Assembly: GCA_963693305.1 (NCBI GenBank)
Contig: OY855905.1
Span: 28,540,937-28,604,936, forward strand
DNA length: 64,000 nt
Source of the DNA: Meandrina meandrites
Lineage: Eukaryota; Cnidaria; Anthozoa; Scleractinia; Meandrinidae
Reading direction: 5' to 3'
Below, piece after piece: positions 13,801-24,629 of the stretch (position 1 is its first letter; each line of letters starts with the position of its first letter). The notes under the pieces were generated by a model that saw only the letters and a list, made by a program, of their open reading frames with translations, had not been told where the DNA came from and searched no databases. A program made the translations under genes and the position numbers.

Positions 13801-16800
13801 AAAAACATCCGAAGATCGAAAATTCAGTATAACATGCAATTCAAAGGTCTACACTTTTTTGACACAATCTCGGGCAAAATGACCCGGCTGGCCGCAAGAA
13901 TAACATTTTAACGGTTGGCGTCCCGACTTTCCACGACCTCGTGCTGGGGGGCGAGACCAGCGCGTCCTGCCCAACGGCCTTCCTCCCGGGTTGCCAGCAC
14001 CAGGCTGTCGTCGCATGGTCTTGTCGATCACCTTCGCAACTTCCGCTTCTTCTTTGTCCGCGACTAGCTTTATCAAGACACCTTGCATGGCCGGGTTGTG
14101 CACCAGAGGGCGGTACTGGCGAAGAATAATAGAATACCTCTTCGCCCTGTCATCCTTCACCTCCCTAACCGAGTCAACCAGCTGCTCTAACGCCGCCAAA
14201 GCGGCGTAAGGATCAAATAAAGCTGATGGTTTGGAAACCAGCAACTGCAACGTTCCCAGAGCGGTTTCCACTAATGCAGCATCAGCCTTCTTTTCATGGC
14301 GTCCAGCTGCTCCTGGAATCCCTTTGTTACCGCCTACAGTGCACAGCATTCCAGTTTCGCAAATCACGTGAGCCCACTAAGAACACTAAAATTTACAATC
14401 GGCAATTACTGTCATATAAGCCAACACCATGTTACACAACTTCCGAGAAATCCATGACACGTGAGCCTACATAGCACATCACATCTCACAATCGCCAAAC
14501 TCATATCGCGTGAGCCCACACAGTGCTTCACGACTATCAATAGGGAATTCAAGTCCCGTGAACGTACACAGCACATCACATGTCACAAACGCCAAGCTCA
14601 TATCACGTGAGCCCACACAGTGCATCGCGACTTACGTTCGCCAAACTCATGTCGCATGAGACCACACAGCGCATCGCGATTTACAATCGCTTAGCTTAAG
14701 TCCCGTAAGCCCACACAACGCTTCACTACTTTCAATTAAAAGTCTGTGTCACGTGAGCCCACACAGCGCATCACATTTACCATTGCCAAACCCATGTCAC
14801 GTGAGCCCACACAGCGCGTCACGATTTACGACCGCTATGCTAAACTCAAGTCACGTGAGCCCACACAGTGCATCACGAAATCTGATCGCCAAACTCATGT
14901 CACGTGAGCCCACACAGTGCATCACGATTAAGATCGCCAAACTCATGTCACGTGAGCCCACACAGTGCATCACGATTTACGACCGCTAAAATCATGTGAC
15001 GTGAGCCCACACAGTGCATCACGATTAAGATCGCCAAACTCATGTCACGTGAGCCCACACAGTGCATCACGATTTACGACCGCTAAATTCAAGTCACGTG
15101 AACCCACCCAGTGCATCACGAATTATGATCGCCAAACTCATGTCACGTGAGCCCACACAGTGCATCACGATTTAAGATTTCTAAACTCAAGTCACGTGAG
15201 CCCACACAGTGCATCACGATTTAAGACCCAAACTCATGTCACGTGAGCCCACACAGTGCTTCAAAACTTAAACTAAAAAATTGTCGCGCGAGCCCACACA
15301 GTGCATACAATTTAACTCAAAAACTCGGAACAAAAAACACATGAGTTCACACAGCGTATAACTGCTTAAGTTTCAATACACATGCCACGTGAACCGAAAC
15401 AGAGCAACACGATTGACCATAGGCACAACGTCAAAATACAAGAAAACAATTGAACTCGTTAACAAGAATCCCCAGAGACAAGACGCTTGCATAAATAACA
15501 CTAAAATCCCGACCGCGAACGGTTGGTAAAAACGGTAAAACATTTGACAAGAAAAAAGCACCCGCTAAATGGTATAAACTTATACTGAAGCTATAAACGC
15601 CCAAAATAAACAAGGCGAAGCACGTGGACAGTAACCACGCTATACTCGATAACAAAGAACCTCTGGGACAAGACGCTAATGCAAATGACGCTCCCAACCG
15701 GATAACAAACGTTTGGTGAGGCGGAAAAATACTCCTGAACCAATATTTCAAATCTTCCTACCTCGAGACCACCCTGAGAACTTCCAGAAGATGGAATTGG
15801 TGTAGACAGAACCGAAGTAGAAGTGCTCGGTGTCAACGTGGAAGAGCTTTGGACCGCCGGCGCTGCGGAATTCCGAGGCGAAGAAACCGTTACCGTATTT
15901 GCGCCGGCCGAAGCCGCCACTGGAACACTACAACTTGATGAACTTCAGCAACAATCTGCGGAGTAAGGTTTGCAGGACGCGCTGGTCCTTCGTCCGACAT
16001 CACGACTCTCTCAAGCTGACCGTTACGAACTGACACTTTGCATATATTAACACAGTCTTATATAATGCTAATTACGTCATCATGAGTGATCATGAATATT
16101 CAATGGGATTTGAATACGATAACTGCTGGGACAACTTGAAAACGTTGTTTTAGTTGCCTGTGACACTTATTGATAAATATTTTTCTCATTGTATTCTACT
16201 TGATAGACGCTTTACATATAACATTGTTCCTTTTCTTAGCAATGATTAGTTTAAAGTTTTCTTCAAAATGAAGACACTGAACCATTGTTTCTTGGGAGGT
16301 GACTTACACATTGTCGTGCAAAATGCCATTTATATATATAATTTAAGCTGATTAAAATTGCAAATCAGACTTTTAAAACAAAACATCATCAAAGTATTAC
16401 TGGATTTTTCCTCTATCTCTGCGGGTTTTTTTTATCCAAAGTAGAAAAATCAGAAAACAAAAACCAAATTAACAAACAACCCAAATACATCTACTTAATT
16501 CAAATGTGATGTGATAGTATCGTAAGACAAAGGAATATTAGTCATATCTGAATTTTAAAGTATCGGGCGTGCGCTATTACTTACCTTGTGAAATAGTCAT
16601 CGCTCCTTCTGACAAACTCGGACAAGTAACCGTGCCGGAAATTTTGGCCGAGTGAGCTGGATCCCAATCAATCATACGTTCAACGTCATCACTTTCTATG
16701 GTAACTGTAAACTCGCATGGTGAGCTGCTGTACTTATCTATTGTGGGCTCAAACGTTCCTTCCATCTTCTCTGTGAAACGAATACCTGGTTTCTGCTTTT

Positions 16801-19800
16801 TAGATGTTCTCCTGTCTAGAAAATAAATTTGTTGTTATAAGAAATTTTTTAGAAAATAGTTTTTACGTCGGTGCAATTATAATTATAATTCTATTTTGTT
16901 GGGGTCGATAAGTGTTGTAATATAGTTATTATGGCTGATCAGGCGAAGGAAGAAATATTCTTCGATTTCAATTGGTGAGTGCTCTACAGTGTAGTGTAAT
17001 ATTAAATACATTGGAAACAATGTGAAGCATGTCATTTTATTGCGTCTGAAATAGCACCTGATCGTCGGCGATCGTAGCAGATGGTAAAATCAAATAAGCC
17101 GAAATAGGCAAGTGTGTGAGTGGAAAACAGATGTGAATTATTCTTTAATTTATTATAACATAATTATAACTAAATTCTCGAATTAGATTGGTTCTCAGGG
17201 CGCCGTGTTTCTCACCTACTTGGAGTACCAGCAGCTAAAGTGTCCAGTGAATGAAATACTCCTTTTTGATATTCATATAATAACCCTTCATAAAAAGCTA
17301 TTTTTTTCCACGAACTTTGTCAAAGATGTCATAAATCGCTAAAAGCATTCACTTTTTTTCATTTCGTCCTCGGATTTTGTTAAACTTATGATTGATAGTC
17401 CTGTTGCCATCACTTATTCTTCTTTCTTACCTAGAGGTATGAAAGTGTCATAGTCTATTATCCATCCCTCTCTTTCGGCCATGAGCCTCATGCAGCGTTC
17501 TGCCAGGCAACCTATTGTCATTATTGGGTTAATGCCGACTGCTCGAGGAAGAATGGCTCCATCTACTACATATAAGCCATCCAGGGGCTCACTTGATTCT
17601 CCTACGTGCAATGTAACAATGGAAAAACGAATCATAATTTTGTCAGTTTCACGCCAAGTCAAACCAGGTTTATCAGGCAGATAGTAACTTATCCTGATCG
17701 AAACCAACCTTCAAAGACTTGTCCAGCATGGTTTACAACAGCTGTGTGTCCAGATTCACCCATTGGACACCCACCCAGTGGATGAACAGTGACGATACTT
17801 TTGCCCAAAGCTTCAGTCCACACGGGGTTCTTAACAAAACTCCCTCCCAGTCCTTTTGTCACTTTCTCTAATGCCTCGTTCACGCGATCAAAGTTCGGGC
17901 CGTGTCCGACTTCTTTCCAGTCGATGTCAATATTGTCGTTGTTTTTGTCAAAAGTTATTTGCCCACCAGCGTCATCATGACTCATACAGACAAAAATAAG
18001 AGTGTTGTCCATGCCTTTACCTTGAAGCTCCTTAAAAAACGATAATAAAATGGACAGGTTCAAGCAAACGGGTTGAAGAGCATCGAAACTGCAAAATATT
18101 ATCACAAAATTATCGCAAATTTTTTATAACTGAATAACTTTTTATTAAGCAACATTGGAAGAAAAGAACGTGTTTTATGCTTCAATCCTTGAGATAAATG
18201 CTATTGATAAAGATGAAATATTCATTACATTTTATTAAATTCGCAATTTTGAATTAATTCACAAGTTATTAAATTCACAATTTTGGTCAGGTGTAGTTTT
18301 CCTTTCACAATATAGCACAATTGTGTTAAATAAAAAAAAAAAGAAATAAAGCAACTTTATTTATACACGGTTTGTGTTTCAAGTTAGAAGCTTGTGGGAC
18401 CGTATGAAAGTAAACAAACATAACATATTTATAATACATAACATGGTTAAAAATCCAAACTGGCAGGACGCAGACCAGTTGGCTATTTACAAGCATGACC
18501 GAGAAGTTGAACTCGGGAGAATCGAGTACAAATCCAAATAGTGGTCAGAACGGGACTTAAACCCGGGACCTCCGGATTTCAAGTTCGGTGTTCTAACCAC
18601 TCGGCCACGCTGCTGCCGATGGTATATATATATTTTTACCGTACGCCTTCTGTCTTCTGTTTCATATGTTTTAGAATACCTCTTTTAATACCTCATTGCC
18701 CAAATTATTTTAAAACGTAAAATAAATTTTACCTGAGCATTTTTTTCCATTTTTTCTTCGCTAGGAAATTTGTCTTCCCCCAACATTTTAGCGGAAACGC
18801 TGATTCCAGCAGAAAAAGGTACGGATGCTATTGAGGGAAGATTCCCATCCTCAATAACAAAATGATCTTTAAAATCTCCGCCCAATGTTTCTCTGAAATC
18901 CATGACTGAAGTTATTGTAGGCCCAGGTGGTTCGTAACGGTTGTTCTTCTTATCTTTTGTATCTGATTCCTTCTTTGTTTTGATTCCAATTGCGTTCGCC
19001 TTTTTATCGCCGTTGTAGCTGAAACCCAGCACATCTCCATTTGTAGTGAAGCGTTTTCCAAGTTGATCTGAGACGTCTAGACCGCGTTCTTTTGAGCGAA
19101 GCAGAATTTTAGTTGAGCCTAGTGCGCCTGCGCCAAGAATGACGTGGGAAGCTCTGACGATTTGCTCGTCGACATCAAAGGAGCCGGTGTGCTGTCTTCT
19201 GTATGAAACTAGCCAATCAGAAGAGTCGCAGGCTTTCGTCACTGCTATAACTTCCACCTGGAAACGAAACGTTTATTTTGTTTAAAACCTTAAAGACTTA
19301 ATTTTTTTGCGACAGATACAATCATAATCAATCAATAAAATGATTAATAGCAGCTTTAAATATCCTGCTAGAGAGAGCTCGCATAACGTCACGACAGCCA
19401 TATTGCTGTTCCAAAACAAAGAAACGGCGGCCATATTGGTGTGCCAAGCCATCCCACCGGGAATTCAAAAATCGTCTTTTGTTTAGATAGACCAATATGG
19501 CCGCTGGTCACGTAAGTGAATACGCTGTATAGTTTCTTTATTGTAAGTGTCATTTCCAGAGATGATTATATAAATCGGACATTCTGACTGGTTGAGAAGC
19601 TCGGGCTGTGACGCTTTAAACTTCACCGATTTAGTTTTCACGCGCGATCATTGGGCAAAACGCATGATGCATTTTGAACATTGCAGCCCGATCGTTCTTT
19701 TTAAGGCGCGTGGGGAACACAGATTTTCCTGCGTTGCTGTTTTGCAGCTACCCTCGTTAAATAAAGTTGCTTGTTTATTCTTTTTGTAGCTATCAAACGC

Positions 19801-22800
19801 TCAATTTCAGAACAATTATTTACAGCCTACCATATTTTGTATATTTGGCAACATGAACAACTTTGATGATTTCATGAAAACATTTTTGTTACCTCAGTAA
19901 AAAGTTTCGCTCCGTGAGCCTTTGCGTCAGGCAGGTAGTTCATGTTCAGTGTGTTCTTGGCGCCAACGTTGCAACCACCGATACAGTTTCCGCATGCAGT
20001 ACATTTGGGCTGCGGTATTCCCACATGGTTCGCAGGCGTGTCTTCAAAGGTAACATACAGGGGCGGCTTATAAAACATCTTGCCGGTGTCTTCAATGTCG
20101 AATTCACAGAGTCCTTCCTTCATTCTCTCTATTTTGTGTAATTTTGGGTAGTGATCAGGGTAAGGGTTTGGCTTTAACATGTCTATTACGTGCTGCCGAT
20201 CGACGCAAGTAAAATTCTTGAGATCGTCTCTAAGCTCTTGTGGCCATATAGGATCACTGAAAACAGCAGGGTCGCTGTCAAGCCCAACATTTGCGTTTAC
20301 AAGGGAGCCCCCGCCAAGGCCGCACCCTTGAAACACTGAGACTTTGTCAGTGATAAAAAGCTCGTAAAGATTTGACGACGTCCCTGTGAACAAACAAATA
20401 ATTTAATTAATGCTGGAGCAGTAAATTGTACACCAAAAGAAGGAAAGAGAGCACTAGGAAACATGGGTGAGGCTGAAAATCATAAACGGCGCATGTGCAG
20501 TAAAATGTACTGACTGGGATAGCCTCAAAATGGTTTTCAGACCTGCGTGGTGTCGTCGCCAGCCTTTAAACTTAAATAAAATACTTTCAAATTGAAGAAA
20601 ACCACAAATAATAGTTTTCAACGACACCAACAAAAAGTAATAATAAACCTAAAATAAAAGACCATGGTTAAAAACATAAAAGTAAGGAAGACTGAACACT
20701 GATCACGAACGACAAGATTAAAAAAGATGGCCATTTTTTAAATTAAGGAAGCACAGTCCATGACGTAGCTCTTGACTTGTTTAGAGAAAATTTTTGCCAT
20801 TTTTCAGTTAACCCCAGCAAGGGCGTCAGCATCAGTTGCTGTTTTCATATTTCATATAAAATGTGCCTCATTTCCATAAAGTTGTTGGAAAGCTCGGGGA
20901 ATTAGCCGCGAGAGGTAACCAGGACTCTGTAGAAATCGTCTTCTTCTTTTCTTTATTGTCTTCTAGCCAACTACAGTCTTTTGCTGTCTTCTTCCTACTG
21001 CTTACTACTGACTACTTCTGGCAACTACTTCTTCTCTTCTAACTTTAATCGTGAAGGCTCATCAACTATATAGCAAAATTGTAGACATGTTTTGGTACGA
21101 ATCTTGGTGACCTTGGAAAACTTGAGACAATTCTGAGACTTACTTAAGGAAGCGAATACAAACAGACCTACATGAAAAACCAACACAAAGAGTAAACGAC
21201 CAATGACAAACTCGGAAGAGCTAAAACTAATAGAACACGAAACTATAACAGGAACCTTTACGGAGGTCCAAACCAAGGTCAGTAGACAAACCCAAACATG
21301 ACCACCAATGGAAACTATTGTTTAGAGCTTAGCTCTTAACAAACTAAGACCAACAACTTTAAGTCTCTGTGCGGACTGTCCGACACTTAAATGACAAGAT
21401 TCCCACGGTAACTATAAAATTAGAAACAATTGGCCATGAGGTAAAAATACTCTATTCTTAAAATAATATTACGCTTCATAACAAAGTTCCAGATAACGTA
21501 TCAAACTTATATCATGCGGAAAAGGGTCTTTATTGAAGGGGTCTTTGATTTTATAAAGGAATATGGATTACTGAATTTTCCATACAAACGGGCTGTAACA
21601 ACTAATTAGCAAATTAGTGTATTCTAGTGTATTCATAGTGATCTATATATTTTTATCCAATCTTTGTTCTTTCCCGTTCACATTTTTACATACCTGTCAT
21701 ATGTTTCTTCCCTCCGAATGAAATCTGAACTTCCTTAGAAGCTTCTGAGAATGTTTCGGGGAATTCCCCAGGTAACCACTCCTTGCCTCGTTCCAAAACA
21801 CAAACCTTTTGTCCTGCTCTAGCACAGCGACTCGCAGCGATGGAAGCCCCGTACCCAGACCCCACGATGACGACATCATAGTGAGGCTTGATTTCGGCTG
21901 GTGGAGAGGATAGTCGAGGAAAGTTTGGTGGTTGCTGTTGAGACAATAGTGGGTCAGTACGTCATGTCACAATGCAAGGTTATTTAATTTGAAAAACTGC
22001 TAAGGATTTTAAAAGCAATTGTAATTATTTGTCAATTATTCGGCTAACGAAGAAAGGAAAATTTGCAATTGCTATCTTATGATCGAGTAAAAGTAGAATA
22101 AACTTAAGAAAGGTTTCAGTGCCTGCAGGAGATAAATTAATGCATTTTTGCTATTGCGTTTTGAAACGTTTGTCTTTCTTCATTCATAAATTACAGTAAC
22201 AACGGCGCAGGCTAATTTAAGTTTAAATCCACTGTCTTAACAATGTTGCGTTGAAAGCTTAATAGCATCAAACCAAATTATAATCGACGCTCAAAGCTGT
22301 TTAGCAAAAAACAAATCAGTTGACAAAGTAAGACTCGCCCTTTTTCTAAAACTTGTATATTTTATATTTGCAAAATATGTATTATCTGTTAACGTTATCT
22401 TTGTAATTAAATATACTTCAACGATGTTTTGATTGGTCTTTAAGGACTGGTATGATGTTTCATTACGCGTGTAGGCTTTGAGTAACAACTGATCTTAAGG
22501 TCGCGCAGGACCGGTACCCTTGCTCATTAATAAATTCATTAGCAAAATTTCTTGTAAAGCTGCAATTCTCTGAATTTTGAACATCGATTCCCCTAAAATT
22601 TATCAAATATTTTTTGTAATGATGGAATGGCAGATCACCGTTAAGTGTGATGTTACAAGCTCTTCAAGTTAAACTGCAGATATTGCGATTTAAATGATTA
22701 TATAACGTAATGATAAACCATAACCTCTTTTCTGTTCTGGCAAGGATGGAATTCTCGATTTCAAAAATTGCCAGAAGTTATTGGCTTTTTAGAGAGTAAA

Positions 22801-23478
22801 AATGCGAAATCTAAACTTTGAAACTAGCTATCTTCTTTTTGAAAAGCAAATTTAAAAATTCGCTTTTGCCAGAACACAATAGAGTGCACCAAGTTTATGT
22901 TCCTCGAGAATCAAGTCCTGAAACTCTTTATCGGCGGAGAAAACTTGGACACAAAATTGCAGGTTTTAAGACTCCCGAAGACTTTCCGAGTCGCTGTTTA
23001 CAACCGTGAAAGTACGCTTTTGAAAGCCGTGAATCTAATTATGAAAATTCGCATTATTTGCTGCGTTCCAGCGCACGGGATTCAAAGCTGAAAACAATAA
23101 CGTGTAATTACTAAAACAAAGAACTTTGCAAAATAACTGTTCATGAATGTTTCGTTTGTTCTCGTCCTCATTCGTTGCAGTTCGTGCATATTCTTTAAAT
23201 AAATACATACATAATGAGACCAAGTGTCCTGCGCGACCTTAACATCAAATGAAATCCCTTACTTGAAGAAGGTTGTAAAACGACGAAATAAATAGATAAC
23301 CTCGGAACATCTTCGTTATCAACGTGAAAACTCTTTTAATTTGGTTTTCAACATTTTTTTAGCCAGACGAATTGGACGGACTTTGAATCGGATTTATTTA
23401 TTATTAAGTTGTTGAGGAAAAATACATCCTTACCTCTACAAAGGGATTTTTGGAATGCGAAGACGTTGAGGTTCCCAT
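1223..23478 (-). CDS. GMC oxidoreductase / alpha-beta hydrolase fusion gene, left copy (3' end outside window)
   Basis: Twelve exons were placed by GT-AG sites, reading-frame continuity and match to the right copy: 23434-23478, 21694-21934, 19893-20383, 18733-19257, 17709-18030, 17431-17601, 16585-16815, 9043-9518, 8432-8568, 7364-7499, 2154-2467 and 1223-1479. Together they give 3,346 nt (about 1,115 codons) with no internal stop. The ATG is at 23478 and opens a 15-codon exon ending at a GTAAGG donor. The product starts as a cholesterol-oxidase-like FAD protein (GSGYGAS dinucleotide fold, GCGLGGGS motif, four-Cys cluster, HPLGGCPMG and a GINP active-site Asn) and continues into an alpha/beta hydrolase (FHGIG oxyanion loop, VVHCVGS elbow). 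Exon 12 ends at a GTGAGC donor, so the hydrolase His and the phosphoesterase module should lie left of base 1. Intron 7 holds a 6.6-kb retrotransposon. Whether the copy is expressed cannot be told; the open frames argue against an old pseudogene. Confidence 0.82.
2640..4790. other. left-copy-specific insertion in intron 10, no gene recognised
   Basis: The equivalent intron of the right copy is only about 600 bp (44266-44861). Homology stops near 2640 and resumes near 4790. The insertion contains the inverted-repeat element at 2965-3416 and otherwise AT-rich sequence with no convincing domain. Confidence 0.55.
2965..3416. mobile_element. MITE-like element with about 95-bp terminal inverted repeats
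   Basis: The left arm 2965-3056 and right arm 3316-3416 are reverse complements (termini GTTACAGTCAAACGC and GCGTTTGACTGTAAC). The 260-bp middle is non-coding. I could not identify a clear target-site duplication. Confidence 0.8.
4998..7279. mobile_element. 2.3-kb insertion with GGAGCTCC-containing ends, includes an R1 repeat
   Basis: The flanks GAAGACAATTTTATA and CATTTCAAAAATAAC are adjacent in the right copy (about 44765-44785) but 2.28 kb apart here. The insertion begins GCGGAGCTCC with a GC-rich block (4998-5170) and ends near GGAGCTCCGC, so the ends are short inverted repeats. Its right third is an R1 repeat. No transposase was recognised. Confidence 0.6.
7764..8190. repeat. TG/G simple tract and interspersed repeat in intron 9 of the left copy
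   Basis: A (TG)n run passes directly into about 19 G residues (to 7803). The following 380 bp contain near-repeats of TGGTCTGAAATAGGGT. It is absent from the equivalent intron of the right copy. Confidence 0.6.
9535..9592 (-). repeat. split direct repeat B2 (3' terminus of the retrotransposon)
   Basis: This terminal copy of B1 abuts host intron sequence at 9534. In transcript orientation it lies 16 nt upstream of exon 8. It contains TTAATGCTAAT, which resembles a splice branch-point site. Confidence 0.85.
9668..9777 (-). repeat. split direct repeat A2 (internal copy of the 5' terminus)
   Basis: This is a copy of A1 at the element's 3' side, directly abutting B1. The A2/B1 junction (9777/9778) reproduces the junction expected of a circular intermediate, which recombines with target DNA. 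Confidence 0.87.
9778..9835 (-). repeat. split direct repeat B1
   Basis: This 58-bp block starts GTACATTATCCCTCCC on the plus strand and is identical by eye to 9535-9592. It sits between the recombinase gene and A2. Confidence 0.87.
10030..11181 (-). CDS. tyrosine recombinase of the Ngaro-like element (383 aa, intact)
   Basis: This enzyme integrates the circular DNA form of the element. Residues 17-34 form a CxxC-x10-CxxC zinc ribbon (CPKC ... CQRC). The catalytic set of the tyrosine recombinase family is complete: Arg179 in GDRAGDL, His297 and Arg300 in HGLR, His320 in DHVGW, and nucleophile Tyr332 in RHYLRM. The frame is uninterrupted, unlike the RT upstream. The chosen Met is the first in frame; an upstream spliced leader cannot be excluded. 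No methyltransferase-like DIRS domain was seen near it. Confidence 0.87.
   Translation of the reverse strand: MQPSPKVPKLFVPSVSCPKCCYPNDENFRFCQRCGYERNTVPTTALSPLKAPIDLSHIERRKRELRDRQASTAYTKQKSSLEKELTTFLCSLAPKRDISGCKSRLCRVMETQYLAAVRVEQLESRVLPTQAGPFFISDLAAVAAHIGSCITKHDPSSSQLFVLTRDQAFFKTLFFAGDRAGDLGRVKTQELLYFPRKEGLLFNHVLTKTLRDGSSNLFPLKRYTKDLSLCPVTAIEVYISVSELLGISLRQGYLFRPTTPSGEVAIGPLDSSAAQSRLSTYVRELPLVFGSRRITLHGLRSGCAISLAMSGVDLQTVMDHVGWKTPSTARHYLRMERVLQTGGAGDSLAELPLDLAELYRRQNELTGFTRAFDMITGYSGNSL
11394..13552 (-). pseudogene. reverse transcriptase / RNase H of the Ngaro-like element, frameshifted
   Basis: The polyprotein is split over four reading frames: about 13552-13013, 13016-12810, 12841-11663 and 11747-11394. 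The main piece shows the RT block [13 protein letters not shown] and the catalytic YIDD, then an RNase H domain with DAS, KEMWAI and DNQAAIH. Two of the breaks, near 13057 and 11780, sit in short A-runs and look like single-base losses. The break near 12835 also lacks a few residues expected before GYDHVLLT. The frame seems to begin after a TTTCAG acceptor-like site near 13475. As read, this copy cannot make a full RT; assembly error in homopolymers is an alternative for two of the breaks. Confidence 0.8.
13849..14367 (-). CDS. Gag-like protein of the Ngaro-like element with CCHC zinc knuckle
   Basis: The frame encodes 172 residues ending in a single retroviral-type knuckle, [14 protein letters not shown], preceded by an Arg/Gly/Pro-rich basic tract. 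It would package the element's RNA. A CTTAG acceptor-like site at 14377-14381 keeps the frame open upstream, so this may be the 3' exon of Gag, with an N-terminal exon at about 15760-15997 (start [12 protein letters not shown], Ser/Thr/Pro-rich, interrupted by one frameshift, ending at a GAG-GTAGGA donor). The intron would then contain the minisatellite. The splicing is inference. Confidence 0.65.
   Translation of the reverse strand: MICETGMLCTVGGNKGIPGAAGRHEKKADAALVETALGTLQLLVSKPSALFDPYAALAALEQLVDSVREVKDDRAKRYSIILRQYRPLVHNPAMQGVLIKLVADKEEAEVAKVIDKTMRRQPGAGNPGGRPLGRTRWSRPPARGRGKSGRQPLKCYSCGQPGHFARDCVKKV
14366..15400. repeat. minisatellite, about 20 units of 48-54 bp, each with a CACGTGAGCCCACAC core
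   Basis: The units share CACGTGAGCCCACACAGTGC followed by a variable spacer such as ATCACGATTTACGATCGC. Most keep the palindrome CACGTG. Units are degenerate at both edges and nearly identical in the middle (14750-15260). The array lies inside the retrotransposon, between the two putative Gag exons, and its first unit overlaps the start of the Gag frame. The short Met-Ser-Arg-Glu-Pro-Thr frames it creates are not genes. Confidence 0.85.
15760..15997 (-). pseudogene. putative Gag N-terminal exon, one frameshift
   Basis: Just inside repeat A1 an ATG opens a short frame ([12 protein letters not shown]...), which shifts after about 20 codons into a Ser/Thr/Pro-rich frame reaching a GAG-GTAGGA donor-like site. 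The composition fits a disordered Gag N-terminus. I see no conserved domain. Confidence 0.45.
16007..16116 (-). repeat. split direct repeat A1 (5' terminus of the retrotransposon)
   Basis: This 110-bp terminus reads the same as 9668-9777. On the plus strand it ends ...GGGATTTGAATA, immediately followed by host sequence CGATAACTGC that is also found in the right copy. Confidence 0.87.
18331..18630 (-). mobile_element. tRNA-derived SINE
   Basis: On the minus strand the head carries a pol III A box TGGCCGAGTGG (18597-18607) and B box GGTTTAAGTCC (18552-18562) in a tRNA-like arrangement, with a TGA anticodon-like loop resembling tRNA-Ser. The acceptor stem does not pair well and the body continues for about 200 bp to an A/T-rich tail, so it is a SINE, not a tRNA gene. 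It sits in intron 4 of the left copy and is absent from the right copy. Confidence 0.72.
19388..19516. mobile_element. foldback MITE-like element
   Basis: Inverted motifs GCGGCCATATTGGT and ACCAATATGGCCGC lie within a 130-bp stretch in intron 3 of the left copy. It is non-coding and not found at the equivalent place in the right copy. Confidence 0.5.
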
Positions 23479-24129
23479 CTAAAGAAACTGTGCCTGCACT
23501 CTTTATCCAACCTCTCGGCTTTTCACGACTAGAAAAAAAAATTACAGTCTACACAGTACATAACTTGATCAAACTTAACACTGTAAAAGATGAATTGATT
23601 GATACATTGTTCAGCTCAGTTTACCTGGGAACAAAATGTCGGTAACCCGGTGCTTCTTTCCCTACCCTGAGTGTACTTTGTTCCATATCAAAATATTTTC
23701 GATGATTTTCTCTAGATTGCCTCGGGTAGTACAAGATTCATATCTTGGAAAGAATAGAAATCGGCATGCTGATATTAAAACGTCTTCCTCAAGTTTTAAC
23801 ACGGGCAACTTTAAGATCTGCCAAGCAGATACTACTTTATTTGGCAGCTAAATTTCCTGTTTCCTGTTATAATTTTTTCAGAAAAATGGTTACTTGCACA
23901 TCACTACCTAACTTTCTGGCAGCAGTATCTCTCGCTTGGAATGTAAACAGTTGTCACGAATGTGACAACTGTATCACGAATAACGGAATTCACTCTTTTG
24001 ATTAGTTTTCTATAATTTTTGGATTCTTAGAGTTGGACAACGCACCTAATAATTAGATTCCTGTTCACTGATTTATGCATCATAAAGAGTGCCACTAAGT
24101 TTTAGAAGAAACATACTTAATTTCGAGTC
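23479..24129. other. upstream region of the left fusion-gene copy
   Basis: The sequence is collinear with 54664-55570 upstream of the right copy, so promoter and 5' UTR were duplicated along with the gene. No separate coding exon was recognised. Confidence 0.45.
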
Positions 24130-24459
24130 TTGTTATCATCAGAAGTTTTTTTCCTTGCGCGCGTCGAGATGGACCGCCATCATCTCTTTAAGGCTATTGT
24201 TCTGCCTAAGATCATGTACGCACTTTCAGTCTACGGAGCAATCAATTTTTACGATCTTTTAGACAAGTGTGACCGCAGGTTGTTCATCAAGATTAAGAGC
24301 AACGTTGACTATCAATTATATGCCCTTTTGCCGGAAGTCAAAGAGTCACCCAAGAGGTTAAGATCACAAGCAAGTCTATTACCACGGATTAATACAGAAC
24401 GTTTTGAGAAAAGTTATTTTAACAGAATAGCGTTCAAATATAATTCAGCCATTTAGCCA
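24130..24459 (+). pseudogene. LINE reverse-transcriptase C-terminal fragment
   Basis: The frame reads LFKAIVLPKIMYALSVYG ... LDKCDRR ... LLPEVKES ... RFEKSYFNRIAFKYN before a stop, which matches the region after the RT domain of cnidarian LINEs. It is a 5'-truncated copy. The corresponding place upstream of the right copy lacks it. Confidence 0.65.
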
Positions 24460-24629
24460 AGAACCATCACGTCTACAGGTTGTAGTCATGAATCACCAGC
24501 AGGAAGCTGCTAAGTAGGCTACCTTCAACTACCCATGCATCACCCCACCCCAACACGATAAACAGGTCAACCGAGAGAAATTTAAACATCACAAGGGCAA
24601 AAAAATAATGTGATAAAATGCGATAAAAT

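Larger units (their letters stand above)
9535..16116 (-). mobile_element. Ngaro-like tyrosine-recombinase retrotransposon (6,582 bp)
   Basis: The element lies in intron 7 of the left fusion-gene copy. In its own direction (minus) the order is repeat A1, Gag, RT/RNase H, tyrosine recombinase, then B1-A2-B2. A is about 110 bp (16007-16116 and 9668-9777) and B is 58 bp (9535-9592 and 9778-9835). Such split direct repeats are typical of Ngaro/PAT-type elements and differ from the inverted repeats of DIRS1. The flanks join precisely as in the empty right copy (47534-47570 region) with no target-site duplication, as expected of recombinase-mediated insertion. RT carries several frameshifts while the recombinase frame is intact. 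The near-identity of the A and B repeats suggests a fairly recent insertion (inference). Confidence 0.88.

Noticed and set aside
14753..15150. Frames with repeated Ser-Arg-Glu-Pro-Thr-Gln-Cys-Ile-Thr on the plus strand
   Set aside because: They arise from the tandem minisatellite within the retrotransposon and carry no independent coding signal.
14366..15400. CRISPR-like array
   Set aside because: The units are about 50 bp of near-continuous repeat with variable homologous spacers and lie in a eukaryotic retrotransposon. There are no cas genes or unique spacers.
18541..18618. tRNA-Ser-like sequence on the minus strand
   Set aside because: It has A and B boxes but a poor acceptor stem and a long non-tRNA body with an A/T-rich tail, so it is annotated as a SINE head, not a tRNA gene.
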